From assembly GCA_029844215.1 (NCBI GenBank), contig CM056718.1, positions 89,144,764 through 89,208,763 on the forward strand: a DNA stretch of 64,000 bases, written 5' to 3'. The DNA is from Przewalskia tangutica. Lineage: Eukaryota > Streptophyta > Magnoliopsida > Solanales > Solanaceae. Every line of letters begins with the position of its first letter. Within the stretch, counting starts at the first letter, position 1. The translations under genes were made by a program, and so were the position numbers. Under the pieces are notes generated by a model, which was not told the origin of the DNA, made no database searches, and saw only the letters and a program-made list of their open reading frames with translations. Positions 1 to 12,131 of the stretch are shown piece by piece.

Positions 1-285
1 TCGACGAAGCGTTTTACTGACTCGCGTAGGATAAATTCGGCTATGTCATTTCTAATTTTTGCGGATTTTTTTGAGAGGCGCGCACGTTGGACCAACGAGA
101 GGCGACACTTGTCACCTCTCATTGGTGGATGTCACAGCAATAAGTAGATTGGGTTGGCTTGTTTTGTCTTGGAGTTGGTAGGATATTTTGTGTGCAAGTT
201 GGCCAAGGGCACTTGCCTAAATCCTCACCCAACACTTGCCTTGCACTTGGCATAATCTTGGCCATTGGTTGGCCATCCCTTGACC

Positions 286-293
286 TATAAATA
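286..293 (+). promoter_or_regulatory. TATA box of E0 LTR
   Basis: TATAAATA preceded by GACC, in the same LTR position and context as the TATA boxes of the other LTRs. It probably marks the U3/R boundary about 30 bp downstream. Confidence 0.7.
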
Positions 294-1061
294 CCCACTT
301 GTTGAAGAGTTATTTCATCCTAAATTGAGCAATCTTTCTAAGTCTCAAATCCCTCCTCTCCTCTTATTGTTTCGTCCAAACACACCCTCCCTTTGAGAAG
401 CCCTAGCGAGAGCAACCCCTCTAAAGCTAGCCTAGCCAAACACTACCCCACTCCGTGGTAGAAAAGCTGCCCTCCAGTATTGTTATAATGCCCAAATAAC
501 CCGACCCCAACTCCCGTAGTCCTGAGTAGAAGTTGTGAAGAACGTCTAAGGTTTTCTAGGAGCTCCCGGAGCGCACAACTTAGAAGCTAAACCTTGCTCA
601 GGCGCGACTTTTATCTAGGATATTATTGGGCTTACCGAGGTAAATAACCTTATCCTCCTTTTGTAATTAGAGTATATATCTTGTAGAAGTATAGGAATAA
701 GTATTAAATACTTAGAAGGATATTGCAGAATAGAATTGAATGTTATCACGGTAGAAGGGTTTAAAAGATGAATAATAGAAGCGTACTTACCTAGAATTTG
801 TTTTCCTGATGGATTGAGTAGCTCAGGGTAGGAAGTGCTGCCCAAATGTCCATAGAATAACGAACCCTCTGCTTAGAGCTTTTATGCGATCTGATACGGG
901 CGTTGATAGGCGTGTTGGTATTATAGGTCGATACTCTGCGCGCGGCATATTCAACTTGGCAGGTGGTTTTCGCCGAGAAGGTATGTGATTCTTCCTATCC
1001 TCTTGAGCATGATATTTTAAAGAATATGTATATAGTACGGTGAGCGTCGTGTGTTAACTGA

Positions 1062-1145
1062 ATAATAATTACGGCAATGTCTTCGGACTTAAGCCTGAAT
1101 AATAATTACGGCAATGTCTTCGGACTTAAGCCTGAATAATAATTA
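1062..1145 (+). repeat. 37-bp tandem repeat with CTTAAG core
   Basis: A unit of about 37 bp (GAATAATAATTACGGCAATG then TCTTCGGACTTAAGCCT) occurs twice exactly plus a partial third copy. The same unit occurs in reverse orientation in the minus-strand LTRs, with one to three copies, for example 5481-5550, 11095-11160, 23343-23412 and 62155-62250. Confidence 0.85.
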
Positions 1146-1210
1146 TCTGAAGTAGTTCAAAAGAATTAAGAAACTTTTTCTGAAAGAAGAGTAACATTTG
1201 GTTTTAAAAG

Positions 1211-1258
1211 CTTAAGAGTTATACTAGCTTTATGGGAAGTTAGGTATAACGGCTTAAG
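1211..1258 (+). promoter_or_regulatory. Conserved palindromic LTR module
   Basis: CTTAAG, then GTTATAC (1218-1224), a 19-base spacer holding GCTTTATGGGAAGTT, then GTATAAC (1244-1250) and CTTAAG. The two arms are exact reverse complements. The module recurs in the LTRs of this window at constant spacing. It could be a dimeric protein site or an RNA hairpin; its function is unknown. Confidence 0.65.
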
Positions 1259-3028
1259 AGTGATAAAAAGAACGATTTATTGATTTAAGGAAATAAGAGA
1301 CTTAACTTATTATACTAATATGAATTTTGTTAAAAAGTGTGAAACCTCATTTGTGAGTAAATAGTATTTTTGGTTTTCAAAAGGAATGATGTTTTACCGA
1401 TCAGAATAAATGTCGAACAAACCACAGCAGCGCTAATAAAGGGAATTATTTTGACTAATAAAGTATTATTAAAACCAGTAGAAACTTCCATCTGCATAGG
1501 AGCTAAGATGAGACAAAATGATATTACATTTACTAGATCATGTCTTTGTAATAAGATTATTCTGAATAATAATAACCTACTCACACTTAGGGTATATGTT
1601 TCTCAAATTGTTTTAAAGGATTAAAACTATGAACTACGGAACCTTTCAAAAATGAGAAACTTGAGTAATTGAAACTAGGCAAACTTGAACGTTAGGAAAA
1701 GAATGTTGTTACTTGATTTTACAAAGAGAAGTGTTTTGATTTACTTCAAAGAAATTACTCTATTTTTATACTACGGTATTGTGTGACTTTTGTGAAGAAG
1801 CGGATCTTTTAAAAGAGTAATACATAAAGTACTTTGGGGCTAAAAACCGAACTTGTTAGCATAATGTAGAAAGTACCTTGTGTGAATAACTTGATTGTAT
1901 TGATTTGTGATAGTCTTGTAATACTTTCTTGTTGACTTGATAAGTAAGCGTATTAGGATGCTACGTGAGTTAGTATCTTGTGATATTTGTATAGAGGTTT
2001 TCCACTTATTGTGCTTAGGTTGTTTAACGATAAAGCTATCGTGTTGATATTATATCACTCATGATTAGGGGTTAAGCTGCCCTCCGTCTGGGGTAGACTC
2101 GGTGGTCTAGTGACTATGATTCGAGAATACCTTATGCAGTGCAGTATGGCCTATCGGAGCTACGAGAGTTCGAGTTAGTATCGGCCCTTGTGGTCATGCG
2201 GTCTTTGTGGCCGTGCGGACGGCGAGTCGGGGCGGCTGCCGGGAGTAGCTACCCTCGATGCGGGAATACCTCATGCGGGCCATTGGAGTGGCCCGTGCGG
2301 GCTACGGAAAGTTCGAGGCTAGACGCGCGCATTAGATCTGCGGGCGAGTGGCGGCTTTGATCATGTGGCCATGCAGACAGATCTCGTAATCTGATTCTGA
2401 CGACCTTGTTATGCGGGGTTTTTAGTAGTCGGCTATGCCACCGTACTTACCGTCTTGTTTTATGATGACTTTGAGGGCGTGAGTCCCTGACTTGACATGA
2501 CTGTTTATTTCTTGTGAACTGTAGTTTTGGTTATCATACATGTCTCCTGCTTTATATAGACTACCATGATTTCATTTACAGTATTTTTCAGTTTCACATA
2601 CTTGGTACCTGTTGTACTGACCTCCTTGAAGTGCGTTCATGCCGCAGTAAAGGTACTCCTACCGTTGATCCGTTCTTAGGATCACCGTTTGACGTTAGGA
2701 AAGCTCCGTTTCTCCGGAAGCTTAGCATTTTGGTATGGTCCCCTGTCGTTGTAGATATTTGTATTCAGGGGTATGGCGGGGCCCTGTCCCGCCATTGTTG
2801 TTTTAAATTCTTAGAGGTCTGTAGACCTGTTGTAAGGTTGGGATGTAACTGTTCATTTTGGGGTACTTATATACATGTATGCCGAAAGGCAACTTTTTCC
2901 CAGAAACTGTGTCTTATTTATGCTGTTTCATATTTTGGTTGTTTTATTTTCCGCTGATTTCTCTGATGTATGACTACTTGGGTGCCCGGGTAAGGCACCA
3001 GTCACGGGCCCCGGAACGGGTCGTGACA

Positions 3029-3304
3029 AAAGGGATGGATATCATTTGGGTAAAAAGTGACTAATCCCTCCTCGAGCGTTAGACTACGTCCGTGCTTGAT
3101 ATTTGTGTGCTTCAATGCTGATCTGCTTTCTTTTTCCTTTTCTCCTTTTTTTTGTCCCGCTTTTTCAGATCGACTTCTTTTGAATCTTTCGTTTGGAGCC
3201 CGCTTTTCCAAAGCTATTCTCGCATTCTTTTTGTCGGGGCTTTTGATTTCTTCTTTCTAAGTCGCCTGTCTTCTTTCTTTTCCACTTGGGACTTTGACAA
3301 TTTC
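3029..3304. mobile_element. Ogre/Tat-like internal fragment, left of E1
   Basis: Pyrimidine-rich non-coding DNA between the end of the E0 LTR and E1. It continues at 12132 across E1, as shown by the ATTTC duplication, so it belongs to whatever element occupies 12132-14401. No gene is visible. Assignment to an Ogre/Tat-like 3' internal region rests on the sequence at 12720-14402. Confidence 0.45.
3300..3304. repeat. Target site duplication of E1 (left)
   Basis: ATTTC here and at 12132-12136 flank E1 exactly, the 5-bp duplication expected of Ty3-gypsy integrase. Confidence 0.85.
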
Positions 3305-3949
3305 ACACGACCGAACCGGGCGTGGATCGTGCCTTACCCGGGCACCCTAGTGATACAACATCGAGAAAATCAGCGGAAATAAAAACATGAACATGAATTA
3401 AGAGAAGAGATAAATAAAAGCCAACCAAAACAGCTTGCCTTCATCATATATACATAAATACCCGACAGTTATCCTTTTACAAACCCCGCCACAATTAAGC
3501 ATGCACTTAAGATTTTTACAACAATATGACGGACAGGGCCCCGCCATACCCGAATACAAATATCTACAACGACGGGGACTATACCAAAATGCTAAGCTTC
3601 CGAGAAACGGAGCTTTCCCAACACCAAACGTGATCCTAAGAACGGATCAACAAGGAGTACCTTTACCTGCGGATAACGCAGCCCCAAGGAGGTCGATAAC
3701 AGTACCAAGTATGTGAAATCAGAAATATCAGAATGAAATCATATAGTCTATAAAGCAGGAGACATGTATGATAACCAAACTACAGTTCACAACATAAGAG
3801 CAGTCATGTCAAGTCAGGGACTCACGCCCTAAAAGTCATCCCTCATGCCCGTGGAACTCCTTCCTCACTGCCGGCAGTCTAGGTACAAATCATGTGATAC
3901 GTATAACAGGTCTCGGCCCATCTCATGGACCCAATATAGAAAAGTGTGG

Positions 3950-4210
3950 AATACATTCCTGGCTCATCCCACGAACCGTGGTCGAGTGGAATACATTCGG
4001 ATGAACCGTAGTCAAGTGAAATACATTCGGATGAACCTGGTCATCAAGTGAAATACATTCGGATGAACCGTGAGTCGAGTGAAATACATTCCGGATGAAC
4101 CGTAATCAAGTGAAATACATTCCGGATGAACCGTAATCAAGTGAAATACATTCCGGATGAACCGTAATCAAGTGAAATACATTCCGGATGAACCCAGAGT
4201 CGAGTAGAAC
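3950..4210. repeat. 31-bp minisatellite in E1 3' LTR
   Basis: About eight head-to-tail units of 30-33 bp built on ATACATTCCGGATGAACCG followed by TAATCAAGTGAA. The unit contains the near-palindrome CATTCCGGATG. The matching array in the other LTR is at 9556-9816. Confidence 0.9.
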
Positions 4211-4816
4211 ACAGTACTTGCACAACAAGGCTATCACACGTAACATGGTCAAGTTTCATAACAACAAGCATAAACAAGTTACACACAACTCAAGGTACTT
4301 TCATTTTATGTCAAAGTCCAAATTTTAACCCTAAAGTACTACGTCCGTTAAATTCCTTTTAAGATCCATTTCTTTTACAAAGGTCACCCGATACCCGTAG
4401 TATAAAATTTGAGTGACTAACATTGTTAAGTAAACCAAAATGCTTTCCTTTGTAAAATCAAGTAACAACCTTATTTTCCAAACGTTCAAGTTTGCCTAAT
4501 TTCGAATGCTCAAGTTTCTCATTTTAGAAAAAGGTTTCCGTAGTTCATAGTTTTAAATCCTTTAAAACATAATTCTCCTTTAAACGTTTTGAGAAACCTA
4601 TGTCTTATAAGTGAGTAGGTTATTCTTGTTTATAATCAATCTTATTAAGCAGCCATGATCTAGGAAATGTCATTTTGTCTCATCTTAGCTTCTATGCAGA
4701 TGGAAGTTTCTACTGGTTTTAATAATACTAAAATCTGTCCAAAACATTTCCTTTATTAACGCCGCGATGGTTTGTCGATACACATTCGATTTCAAATCAA
4801 GAAACATTTTTAAGCC

Positions 4817-4849
4817 GTTATACCTAACTTCCCATAAAGCTAGTATAAC
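4817..4849. promoter_or_regulatory. Palindromic LTR module, type A (E1)
   Basis: GTTATAC at 4817-4823 and GTATAAC at 4843-4849, 26 bp start to start, around TAACTTCCCATAAAGC, with CTTAAG at 4851-4856. Confidence 0.65.
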
Positions 4850-4998
4850 TCTTAAGTTTCCAAAAACCAAGTATTACTTCTTCTCTCAAAATGATTCATA
4901 AATCTTTTGAAATACTTCAAGTTCTTTATTAACACATAGCCAGCCAGTTATAGTTCAAATCAGTTACCTCTTAAAAACCACAAGTACTTTCTTACCTA

Positions 4999-5048
4999 CA
5001 TAAAGCTGTTATAACCAACTTCCCATAAAGCCGTTATAACACTTTATG
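4999..5048. promoter_or_regulatory. Palindromic LTR module, type B (E1)
   Basis: GTTATAAC at 5008-5015 and again at 5033-5040, 25 bp start to start, around CAACTTCCCATAAAGCC. An outer inverted pair, CATAAAG (4999-5005) and CTTTATG (5042-5048), extends the symmetry. Confidence 0.65.
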
Positions 5049-6094
5049 TTTCAAATCAATCAAATACATTAAAAATATGACGTCTACCGTGATCGCATAG
5101 TTATACACATATCATGCTAGAACAGATAGGAAGAGGTTCACATACCTCGCGACGATTATCGACTAATAGCAAAACGCCCAAGTACCTCAAACCGCTTGCT
5201 ACACTCTCAGTCAAGCAGATAACCCCACACGTACAACAACAACCTATAGAGGCCACAAAGCGCCTATTAATATCTTTAGATCCCGACGTAGAATATTCTA
5301 CAGAAAATTCGGAAGACTCTCCCGCAACAACAGAAATCTCCTCCTCCATCGAGGCCTACCAAGCCAACCGTGGGGGTTAACGCGTCTAACCGGACGTGTA
5401 CAATTCTACTACACAGTAATGTTACACAAGTCTACTGTAATACAGTCCTATGTAATTACAGTTCAGTTATCTTCTTTAAATTCAGGCTTAAGTCGCAAGA
5501 CATTGCCGTAAGTATTATTCAGGCTTAAGTCAAAAGACATTGCCGCACAACTAGGTTCAGTTCTATATATAGTATACTTAACTATATACTACAACATGTA
5601 ATTTCCAATTACAACAGAAGGTCAAGAATGTTTACCTCGATAAGCCCAAAATTATCCGAGTTTATATGTCGATCCTGAACAACGTTTAGCTCCTACTCCG
5701 TGCGCTCCAACCCGCTCCAAACAACCCTTAGAAGTTCTAACCAACGTCTACTCAAATACTTCAACAATCAATGAAGATTTCCTTAGGGTTTCGTTTAGTG
5801 ATCGAGGAAGTATAATGGTATTTTCTGGCTTGTATAATTGTCACCGTGGGAATACGACAAGGTATTTGGACATTATAACAATACTAGGAGAGTATTTCTA
5901 TACCACAACAAGGGTTATTTATCCGAGACAACTAGGCTAGTGGGGTACCTACTTAGGGCACCACAAAGGGGGAAGCTCTCTACCAATAGGGCCTCAAAGG
6001 GGGTGTGGTGGACGAGAGGACAAGAGAGGAGGAGTGTTTGAGACTTAGGTAGAGTGCTCAAGTGAGGATGAAGAAAGTCTTCAACTTAGAGGTG

Positions 6095-6102
6095 TATTTA
6101 TA
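6095..6102 (-). promoter_or_regulatory. TATA box of E1 3' LTR
   Basis: TATAAATA on the minus strand. The matching box in the 5' LTR, which would drive the element, is at 11729-11736. Confidence 0.7.
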
Positions 6103-6513
6103 GGTCAAGTGAAGGCCAACCAATGGCCAAGATGAAGACAAGTGCATAGCAAGTGTAAGGCCAAGATTTAGCCATGTGCTACCTTATCCATTTACACAAA
6201 ATATCCTACCTAACCCTTGACCAAAAATGCAACACCAAAACGCAAAAGCGGCAAGCTTTGCCGCCCACCCTTCCAATTGAGGGTGACACGTGTCGCCCTC
6301 TCGTTGGTCCAAAATGTTTCGTCTCTCGGAAAAATCCGCAAAAATTATAAATGACATAGCCGGAATTTTCCCTACGAAAGCTGTGGAAACGTTTCGTCGA
6401 AAAACGCCTCTAATCGGGTGTTGTGTACAACTTTCGAAACTAGCCAACTTTTAAGGCTCAAATTATAATACGTACGCGCTCACGTACATACTCTGGAAAT
6501 ACGGGGTATAACA

Positions 6514-6526
6514 TTCTCCCCTCCTT
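6514..6526 (-). other. E1 polypurine tract
   Basis: AAGGAGGGGAGAA on the minus strand lies directly against the 3' LTR start (TGTTATACC), the position of the plus-strand DNA primer. The same tract stands at the same place in E2, E3 and E6. Confidence 0.85.
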
Positions 6527-7500
6527 AGAAACATTCGTCCCGAATGTTCCTTCTAAGCCTCAAAACAAACATGCGCCAGTATAGTCTTCACTACTATACT
6601 TACGAGAACAATCCTGCCACACCTGGCCACAGAAACACCTGCGCAAATACTTACATCCAAGTCCACGAGGAAACACCTCTAACATCACAAACTTTTGTCA
6701 CTTTGCCGCGAGGTTCTAGTGTCACTCCGGCGACCCAACCAATGGTACCGGACTGCATGCGATTCCTGAGGTCTAAAATATACATCCTTCGCACCTTCTC
6801 CCTTTACAAGAAATGATCATATCTATGCTCGCAATACATGCTCGCCTCTACCCTTACTCGTCAGATTTTCTCGAACTCTTGAACTCTTCCAGTATACGTA
6901 CCACACTTCAGTCATCGCTTCAGTTCTCCAAAACTTTGGAGTCACTACCTCCAACTTGGTCATCTTACTAACCGCAATCTCCCTTAAGGCCATTCCCGGC
7001 CTTCATGATCCGCTTCTGGTCGAACATAACCACGAACTCATACGACGGTCATCTAAACTGGGACTAGCACCTCGTGACCTACCACCGGGCGACCACCCAG
7101 AGCTGACCCCACCATTCCGGCTACGGGTTGACACGCAACACGCCCTCAACCCGAGCCTGCACACGACTCTCTCATTTCTCGATCCGAACAACCTTGCTAA
7201 ATCACATCATGAAAGATACCACTTTCATTTACCCAACCAGAGACTTATCACACAATACATTCTAGGCATAAAATGCACTCGACAAGGATCACTCAAAAAT
7301 ATTGTACTCAAGACGGCCTTACATCTAAGGTCTCAATCAGAATATTCTAAGGTTCATCATTTCTCACCCCAAGCTTACCCTTTTTCCCCAACCGGGTTCC
7401 TAAATCACATTTTAGCACAAAGCTATCCAACATAACACTTAACACATTAACATAACATCAAAACATACAAGCCTTTAGAGGTTAAGGATATACCTGGCTA
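6527..7500 (-). other. E1 3' internal region with conserved segment
   Basis: Between the polypurine tract and gag. The portion at about 6985-7470 is shared with E3 (34135-34620), E4 (41590-42060), E5 (43280-43760) and E7 (55770-56290); common landmarks are the minus-strand complements of CGGGTTGAC, TCATGAAAG and CATCTAAGGTCTCAA. A long open frame on the opposite (plus) strand here is not conserved in the other copies. It carries no recognisable pol domain. Confidence 0.6.
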
Positions 7501-7509
7501 CCGCTCACT

Positions 7510-8704
7510 CTAATCGTAAGTCCGCCTGCAGGCGCATAACCGCAGGCGCGATGAACTCGCCATCGATCCGCAGGCTGCGCCAAGCTGCCGGCACCTCCTA
7601 TAAGCACGCTTCGTCACATGGCTCGACGGCCGCAGTGAAACAAGCACCGCAAAAAGACGACATTCCCGATGATGTTTTCCACATCGTGCACACCGGCGGG
7701 ACACGAATCCGGGTAGCTAGCACTCACGTATACCGTGAACTAAGCCCCGAGCTCGACCAGCTCCGAATACCTCAACGCCCCAAGGCGAGGAGGACCACTC
7801 TGTCGGGCGAGGTACATAACTAGATCGCTGAGGCGGTCCGCCGAAGTTACCAGGACCTGCTTTGCTCGCCTCTTTCTTGATCTCGGTCATTCCGCCGACC
7901 TCTCCGTGCCTCACATCCTAGTGCATGAGCCAGACGCGGCAATGTCCATGCCGTGAAGAGCTACACCCGTACAAGCCTCGCCAAGTAATCGCCCACCCGT
8001 GACGTAGCGGTGTACTCGCCCTCCATATCTGCTACTACACGGGAACATACCGAGCTAATGAGTCGAACTCCACATTGTACTTCTAACCGCCCGCCCGCCC
8101 CGCTCAACGTCAAAAATTGTCACCCGAGCCCTCTCATCCGCGAGGCAAGAAATGTGCAAGAAATGCCTCGAGAACTCGCCCCAAATCCGCTGAAGTGCAT
8201 GCTCTTCCCGACGCTTCCTACGAATCAAACTACCAATCGCAGATCACACACCGATGCGAACCCAATACCACCGACCGCTCGAGGCTCGATCACTCATGAT
8301 CCAGAGTCGCTGTGATAAACTCCCGAGGTCATCTCGGCTCGATCCATAGAACATCGGCGGGCTACAACTCGTAAAGTCACGTAGCCTCAAATCGCTCGCC
8401 GGGGTGAACTACGGTGCTCACTGGGCCGAATCGCCGATCCTATCCTCATATTCGCCACGACTCGCCGATGAATCGCCATCTCCTTGTACCCCATCTCATC
8501 TCGCCAGCCGTGGGACCGAGGCTCAGTATCAGAGTCTCGGCAGCCATCGCTGTGGCTCTAAACTCGCTGGTGCCGGGCGGCGCGCTAAACCCGCCGCTAA
8601 GCACTGCTCAGTCTTGGCCAGGCTCGCGCTCGCATTCTCTCAGATCTCACTGCGACTCCTCGATCGCCTTGCCCATCTCGGGCTCAAGGTTTTACGCGAG
8701 GCAT
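7510..8704 (-). pseudogene. gag: gag remnant of E1
   Basis: This is a structural protein gene of a Ty3-gypsy element, expected to form the cytoplasmic particle. The start is placed at 8704, where the minus strand reads ATGCCT after the primer-site leader, as in E2, E3, E4, E6 and E7. Short in-frame stretches match the E2 gag, and a CARCGKHH stretch near 7660-7690 marks the start of the zinc-knuckle region. Frames break many times. Many breaks coincide with lost bases at CAG/CTG seen by comparison with E2, so some may be sequence errors and not decay. The downstream end is approximate. Confidence 0.6.
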
Positions 8705-8894
8705 AATCGGTAAAAGAAAAGGGATACGTCGGAGGACCCAACTTATCACACTCTAGTGGCACGATCTCGTAATGAGAAGAATGGAAACCAATCCTAAATG
8801 TCCTATAGCCTCACGATTATAGATGTGGTGCACAACACACCGATAATCAAGACTCTACTAGACACGGTCTGTAGACACTTTCCGAGGACTAATC

Positions 8895-8905
8895 GCTCGA
8901 TACCA
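8895..8905 (-). other. E1 primer-binding site (tRNA-iMet)
   Basis: The minus strand reads TGGTATCGAGC four bases from the 5' LTR end. This is the plant initiator-Met site TGGTATCAGAGC with one base missing from CAG. Confidence 0.8.
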
Positions 8906-8909
8906 CTTT

Positions 8910-11900
8910 TGTCACGACCGAACCTGCCCGTGGATCGTGCCTTACCGGGCACCCTGGTGATACAACATCGGAGAAAATCAAGAAATAAAAACATGAACAT
9001 GAATTAAGAGAAGAGATAAATAAACAAAGCAACCAAAACAGTTGCCTTCATCATATATACATAAATACCCGAACGGTTATCCTTTTTACAAACCCTGCCC
9101 ACAATTAAGGCATGCACTTAAGATTTTTACAACTTATGGCGGACAGGCCCCGCCATACCCACAATGTATAAGAATCTCTGCACTGTGGTAACATACCAAA
9201 AGATAAGCCTCCGAAGGAACGAGCTTCCCAACACGCTGGAATGTGATCCTATAAGCGGGATCGGCGATCGATGTACCTTTTACTGCGCAGATTGAACGCA
9301 GCTTCAAGGAGGTCGAGACAACAGTACCAAGTATGTGAAATCAGAAATATCAAATGAAATCATAATAGTCTATAAAGCAGAGACATGTATGATAACCAAA
9401 CTACGATCACAACATAAGAGCGATCATGTCAAGTCGTGACTCACGCCTAAAAGTCATCCTCATGCCCGTGGAACTCCTTCCTCACCGCCAGCCTAGGTAC
9501 AAATCATGTGATACGTATAACGTGTCTCGCCCATCTCATGGACCCAATATAGAAAAGTGTGGAATCATTCCGGTTCATCCCGTGAACCAGAGTCGAGTGG
9601 AATACATTCCGGATGAGCCGTAGTCAAGTGAAATACATTCCGGATGAACCGGTCATCAAGTGAAATACATTCCGGATGAACCTAGTCGAGTGAAATACAT
9701 TCCGGATGAACCGAATCAAGTGAAATACATTCCGGATGAGCCGTAATCAAGTGAAATACATTCGGATGAGCCGTGTCAAGTGAAATACATTCGGATGAAC
9801 CGGGTAGTCGAGTAGAACACAAGATTTGCACAACAAGGCTATCACACGTAACATGGTCAAGTTTCATAACAACAAGCATAAACAAGTTACACACAACTCA
9901 AGGTACTTTCATTTTATGTCAAAGTCCAAATTTTAACCCTAAAGTACTACGTCCGTTAAATTCCTTTTAAGATCCATTTCTTTTACAAAGGTCACCCGAT
10001 ACAGTAGTATAAAATTTGAGTGACTAACATTGTTAAGTAAACCAAAATGCTTTCCTTTGTAAAATCAAGTAACAACCTTATTTTCCAAACGTTCAAGTTT
10101 GCCTAATTTCGAATGCTCAAGTTTCTCATTTTAGAAAAAGGTTTCGTAGTTCATAGTTTTAAATCCTTTAAAACATAATTCTCCTTTAAACGCTTGAGAA
10201 ACCTATGTCTTATAAGTGAGTAGGTTATTCTTGTTTATAATCAATCTTATTAAGCAGCCATGATCTAGGAAATGTCATTTTGTCTCATCTTAGCTTCTAT
10301 GCAGATGGAAGTTTCTACTGGTTTTAATAATACTAAAATCTGTCCAAAACATTTCCTTTTATTAACGCTGCAGTGGTTTGTCGATACACATTCTGATTTC
10401 CGAAATCAGTAAAACATTTTTAAGCCGTTATACCTAACTTCCCATAAAGCTAGTATAACTCTTAAGTTTCCAAAAACCAAGTATTACTTCTCTCAAAATG
10501 ATTCATAAATCTTTTGAAATACTTCAAGTTCTTTATTAACACATAGCCAGCCAGTTATAGTTCAAATCAGTTACCTCTTAAAAACCACAAGTACTTTCTT
10601 ACCTACATAAAGCTGTTATAACCAACTTCCCATAAAGCCGTTATAACACTTTATGTTTCAAATCAATCAAATACATTAAACATATGTACGTCTACCGTAC
10701 TACATAGTTATACACATATCATGCTAGAACAGATAGGAAGAGGTTCACATACCTCGCGACGATTATCGACTAATAGCAAAACGCTCCAAGTACCTCAAAC
10801 CGTCGGCTACACTCTCGCCAAGCGATCACCCCACACGTAGTACTACAACCTATAGAGGCCACAAAGCGCCTATTAATATCTTTAGATCCCGACGTAGAAT
10901 ATTCTAAATAAAATTCGAAGATTCCCCCGCAACAGGCAGAAATCTCCTCCTCCATCGAGGCCGGCTACCAAGCCAACCAGGGGGGGGGGGGTTAACACGT
11001 CTAACCGGACGTGTACAATTCTACTACACAGTAATGTTACACAAGTCTACTGTAATACAGTCCTATGTAATTACAGTTCAGTTCTCTTCTTTAAATTCAG
11101 GCTTAAGTCGCAAGACATTGCCGTAAGTATTATTCAGGCTTAAGTCAAAAGACATTGCCGCACAACTAGGTTCAGTTCTATATATAGTATACTTAACTAT
11201 ATACTCCTACAACATGTAATTTCCAATTACAACAGAAGGTCAAGAATGTTTACCTCGATAAGCCCAAAATTATCCGAGTTTATATGTCGATCCTGAACAA
11301 CGTTTAGCTCCTACTCCGTGCGCTCCAACCCGCTCCAAACAACCCTTAGAAGTTCTAACCAACGTCTACTCAAATACTTCAACAATCAATGAAGATTTCC
11401 TTAGGGTTTCGTTTAGTGACTGAGGGGAAGTATAATGGTATTTTCTGGGCTTGTATAATTGTAACCTTGGGAATACTACAAGGTATTTGGGCCAAGGTAT
11501 TTGGACATTATAACAATACTAGGAGAGTATTTCTATACCACAACAAGGGGTATTTATACGAGACAACTAGGCTAGTGGGCTTAGGGCACCACAACGGGGG
11601 GGAGGGGAAGCTCTACCAATAGGCCTCAAAGGGGCGGCGTGGTGGACGAGAGGACAAGAGGGAGGGAGTGTTTGAGACTTAGGTAGATTGCTCAAGTGAG
11701 GATGAAGAAAGTCTTCAACTTAGAGGGGTATTTATAGGTCAAGTGAAGGCCAACCAATGGCCAAGATGAAGACAAGTGCATAGCAAGTGTAAGGCCAAGA
11801 TTTAGCCACGTGCTACCTTATCCATTTACACAAAATATCCTACCTAACCTTGACCAAAATGCAACACCAAAAACGCAAAAGGGCAAGCTTTGCCGTCCAC

Positions 11901-12131
11901 CCTTCCATTAGAGGGTGACAAGTGTCGCCTCGTTGATCCAAAATGTTTCGCCTCTCTAAAAATCCGCAAAATTATAAATGACATAGCCGGAATTTTCCTA
12001 CGAAAGTCGTGGAAACGTTCGTCGAAAAACGACTCTAATCGGGTGTTGTGTACAAATTTGAAACTAGCCAACTTTTAAGGCTCAAATTATAATACGACGC
12101 TCACGCATATACTGGAAATACGGGTATAACA
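8910..12131 (-). repeat. E1 5' LTR
   Basis: Aligned copy of 3305-6513. It starts TGTCACGACC on the plus strand and ends GTATAACA, with the ATTTC duplication immediately after. A TATA box (minus strand) lies at 11729-11736, palindromic modules near 10430-10462 and 10620-10652, and an 11-base G run near 10980. Differences from the other LTR concentrate at CAG, CTG and runs of G. Confidence 0.9.
9556..9816. repeat. 31-bp minisatellite in E1 5' LTR
   Basis: Eight units of 29-32 bp based on ATACATTCCGGATGAACCG, the counterpart of 3950-4210. Confidence 0.9.

Larger units (their letters stand above)
1..3028 (+). mobile_element. E0: plus-strand LTR, 5' part outside window
   Basis: This is the 3' portion of a long Ty3-gypsy LTR in sense orientation; its start lies before the window. 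It has the same order of landmarks as the complete LTRs here: a TATA box near 286, G/C-rich leader, the GTTATAC module at 1218-1250, the GGGCCCTGTCCCGCC-type block near 2779, and the terminal GGGTCGTGACA ending at 3028. The bases after 3028 do not match the tRNA-Met primer site that follows the E4 5' LTR, so this is a 3' LTR or a solo LTR. No coding sequence is supported inside it; short open frames are incidental. Confidence 0.8.
3305..6513 (-). repeat. E1 3' LTR
   Basis: A 3.2-kb LTR that aligns over its full length with 8910-12131. On the plus strand it ends GGGGTATAACA (sense start TGTTATACCCC). It holds a TATA box at 6095-6102, two palindromic modules (4817-4849, 5008-5040), the CTTAAG repeat at 5481-5550 and a 31-bp minisatellite at 3950-4210. 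Confidence 0.9.
3305..12131 (-). mobile_element. E1: complete non-autonomous Tekay-like LTR retrotransposon
   Basis: Two near-identical LTRs (3305-6513 and 8910-12131) bracket a 2.4-kb internal region. In sense orientation (minus strand) the order is 5' LTR, tRNA-Met primer site, gag remnant, a conserved segment of about 480 bp, polypurine tract, 3' LTR. No protease, reverse transcriptase or integrase is detectable, so the element would need proteins from an autonomous relative such as E2. The 3' LTR lacks the first bases of the terminal TGTCACGAC (it reads ACACGACC), probably a sequencing error because the duplicated target abuts it. Confidence 0.9.

Noticed and set aside
2514..2957. Open frame of 147 codons in E0 LTR
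   Set aside because: It sits in LTR DNA shared with copies in which the frame is closed; no start context or domain.
3029..3304. Host gene exon between E0 and E1
   Set aside because: Pyrimidine-rich DNA with short frames on both strands and no splice-flanked coding pattern; it continues into retroelement DNA beyond E1.
3950..4210. CRISPR-like repeat array
   Set aside because: Units are contiguous with no distinct spacers, inside a plant LTR, and an equal array exists in the partner LTR.
6956..7435. Plus-strand open frame of 159 codons in E1
   Set aside because: It is opposite to the element's sense strand, and the collinear regions of E3, E5 and E7 are not open in this frame.
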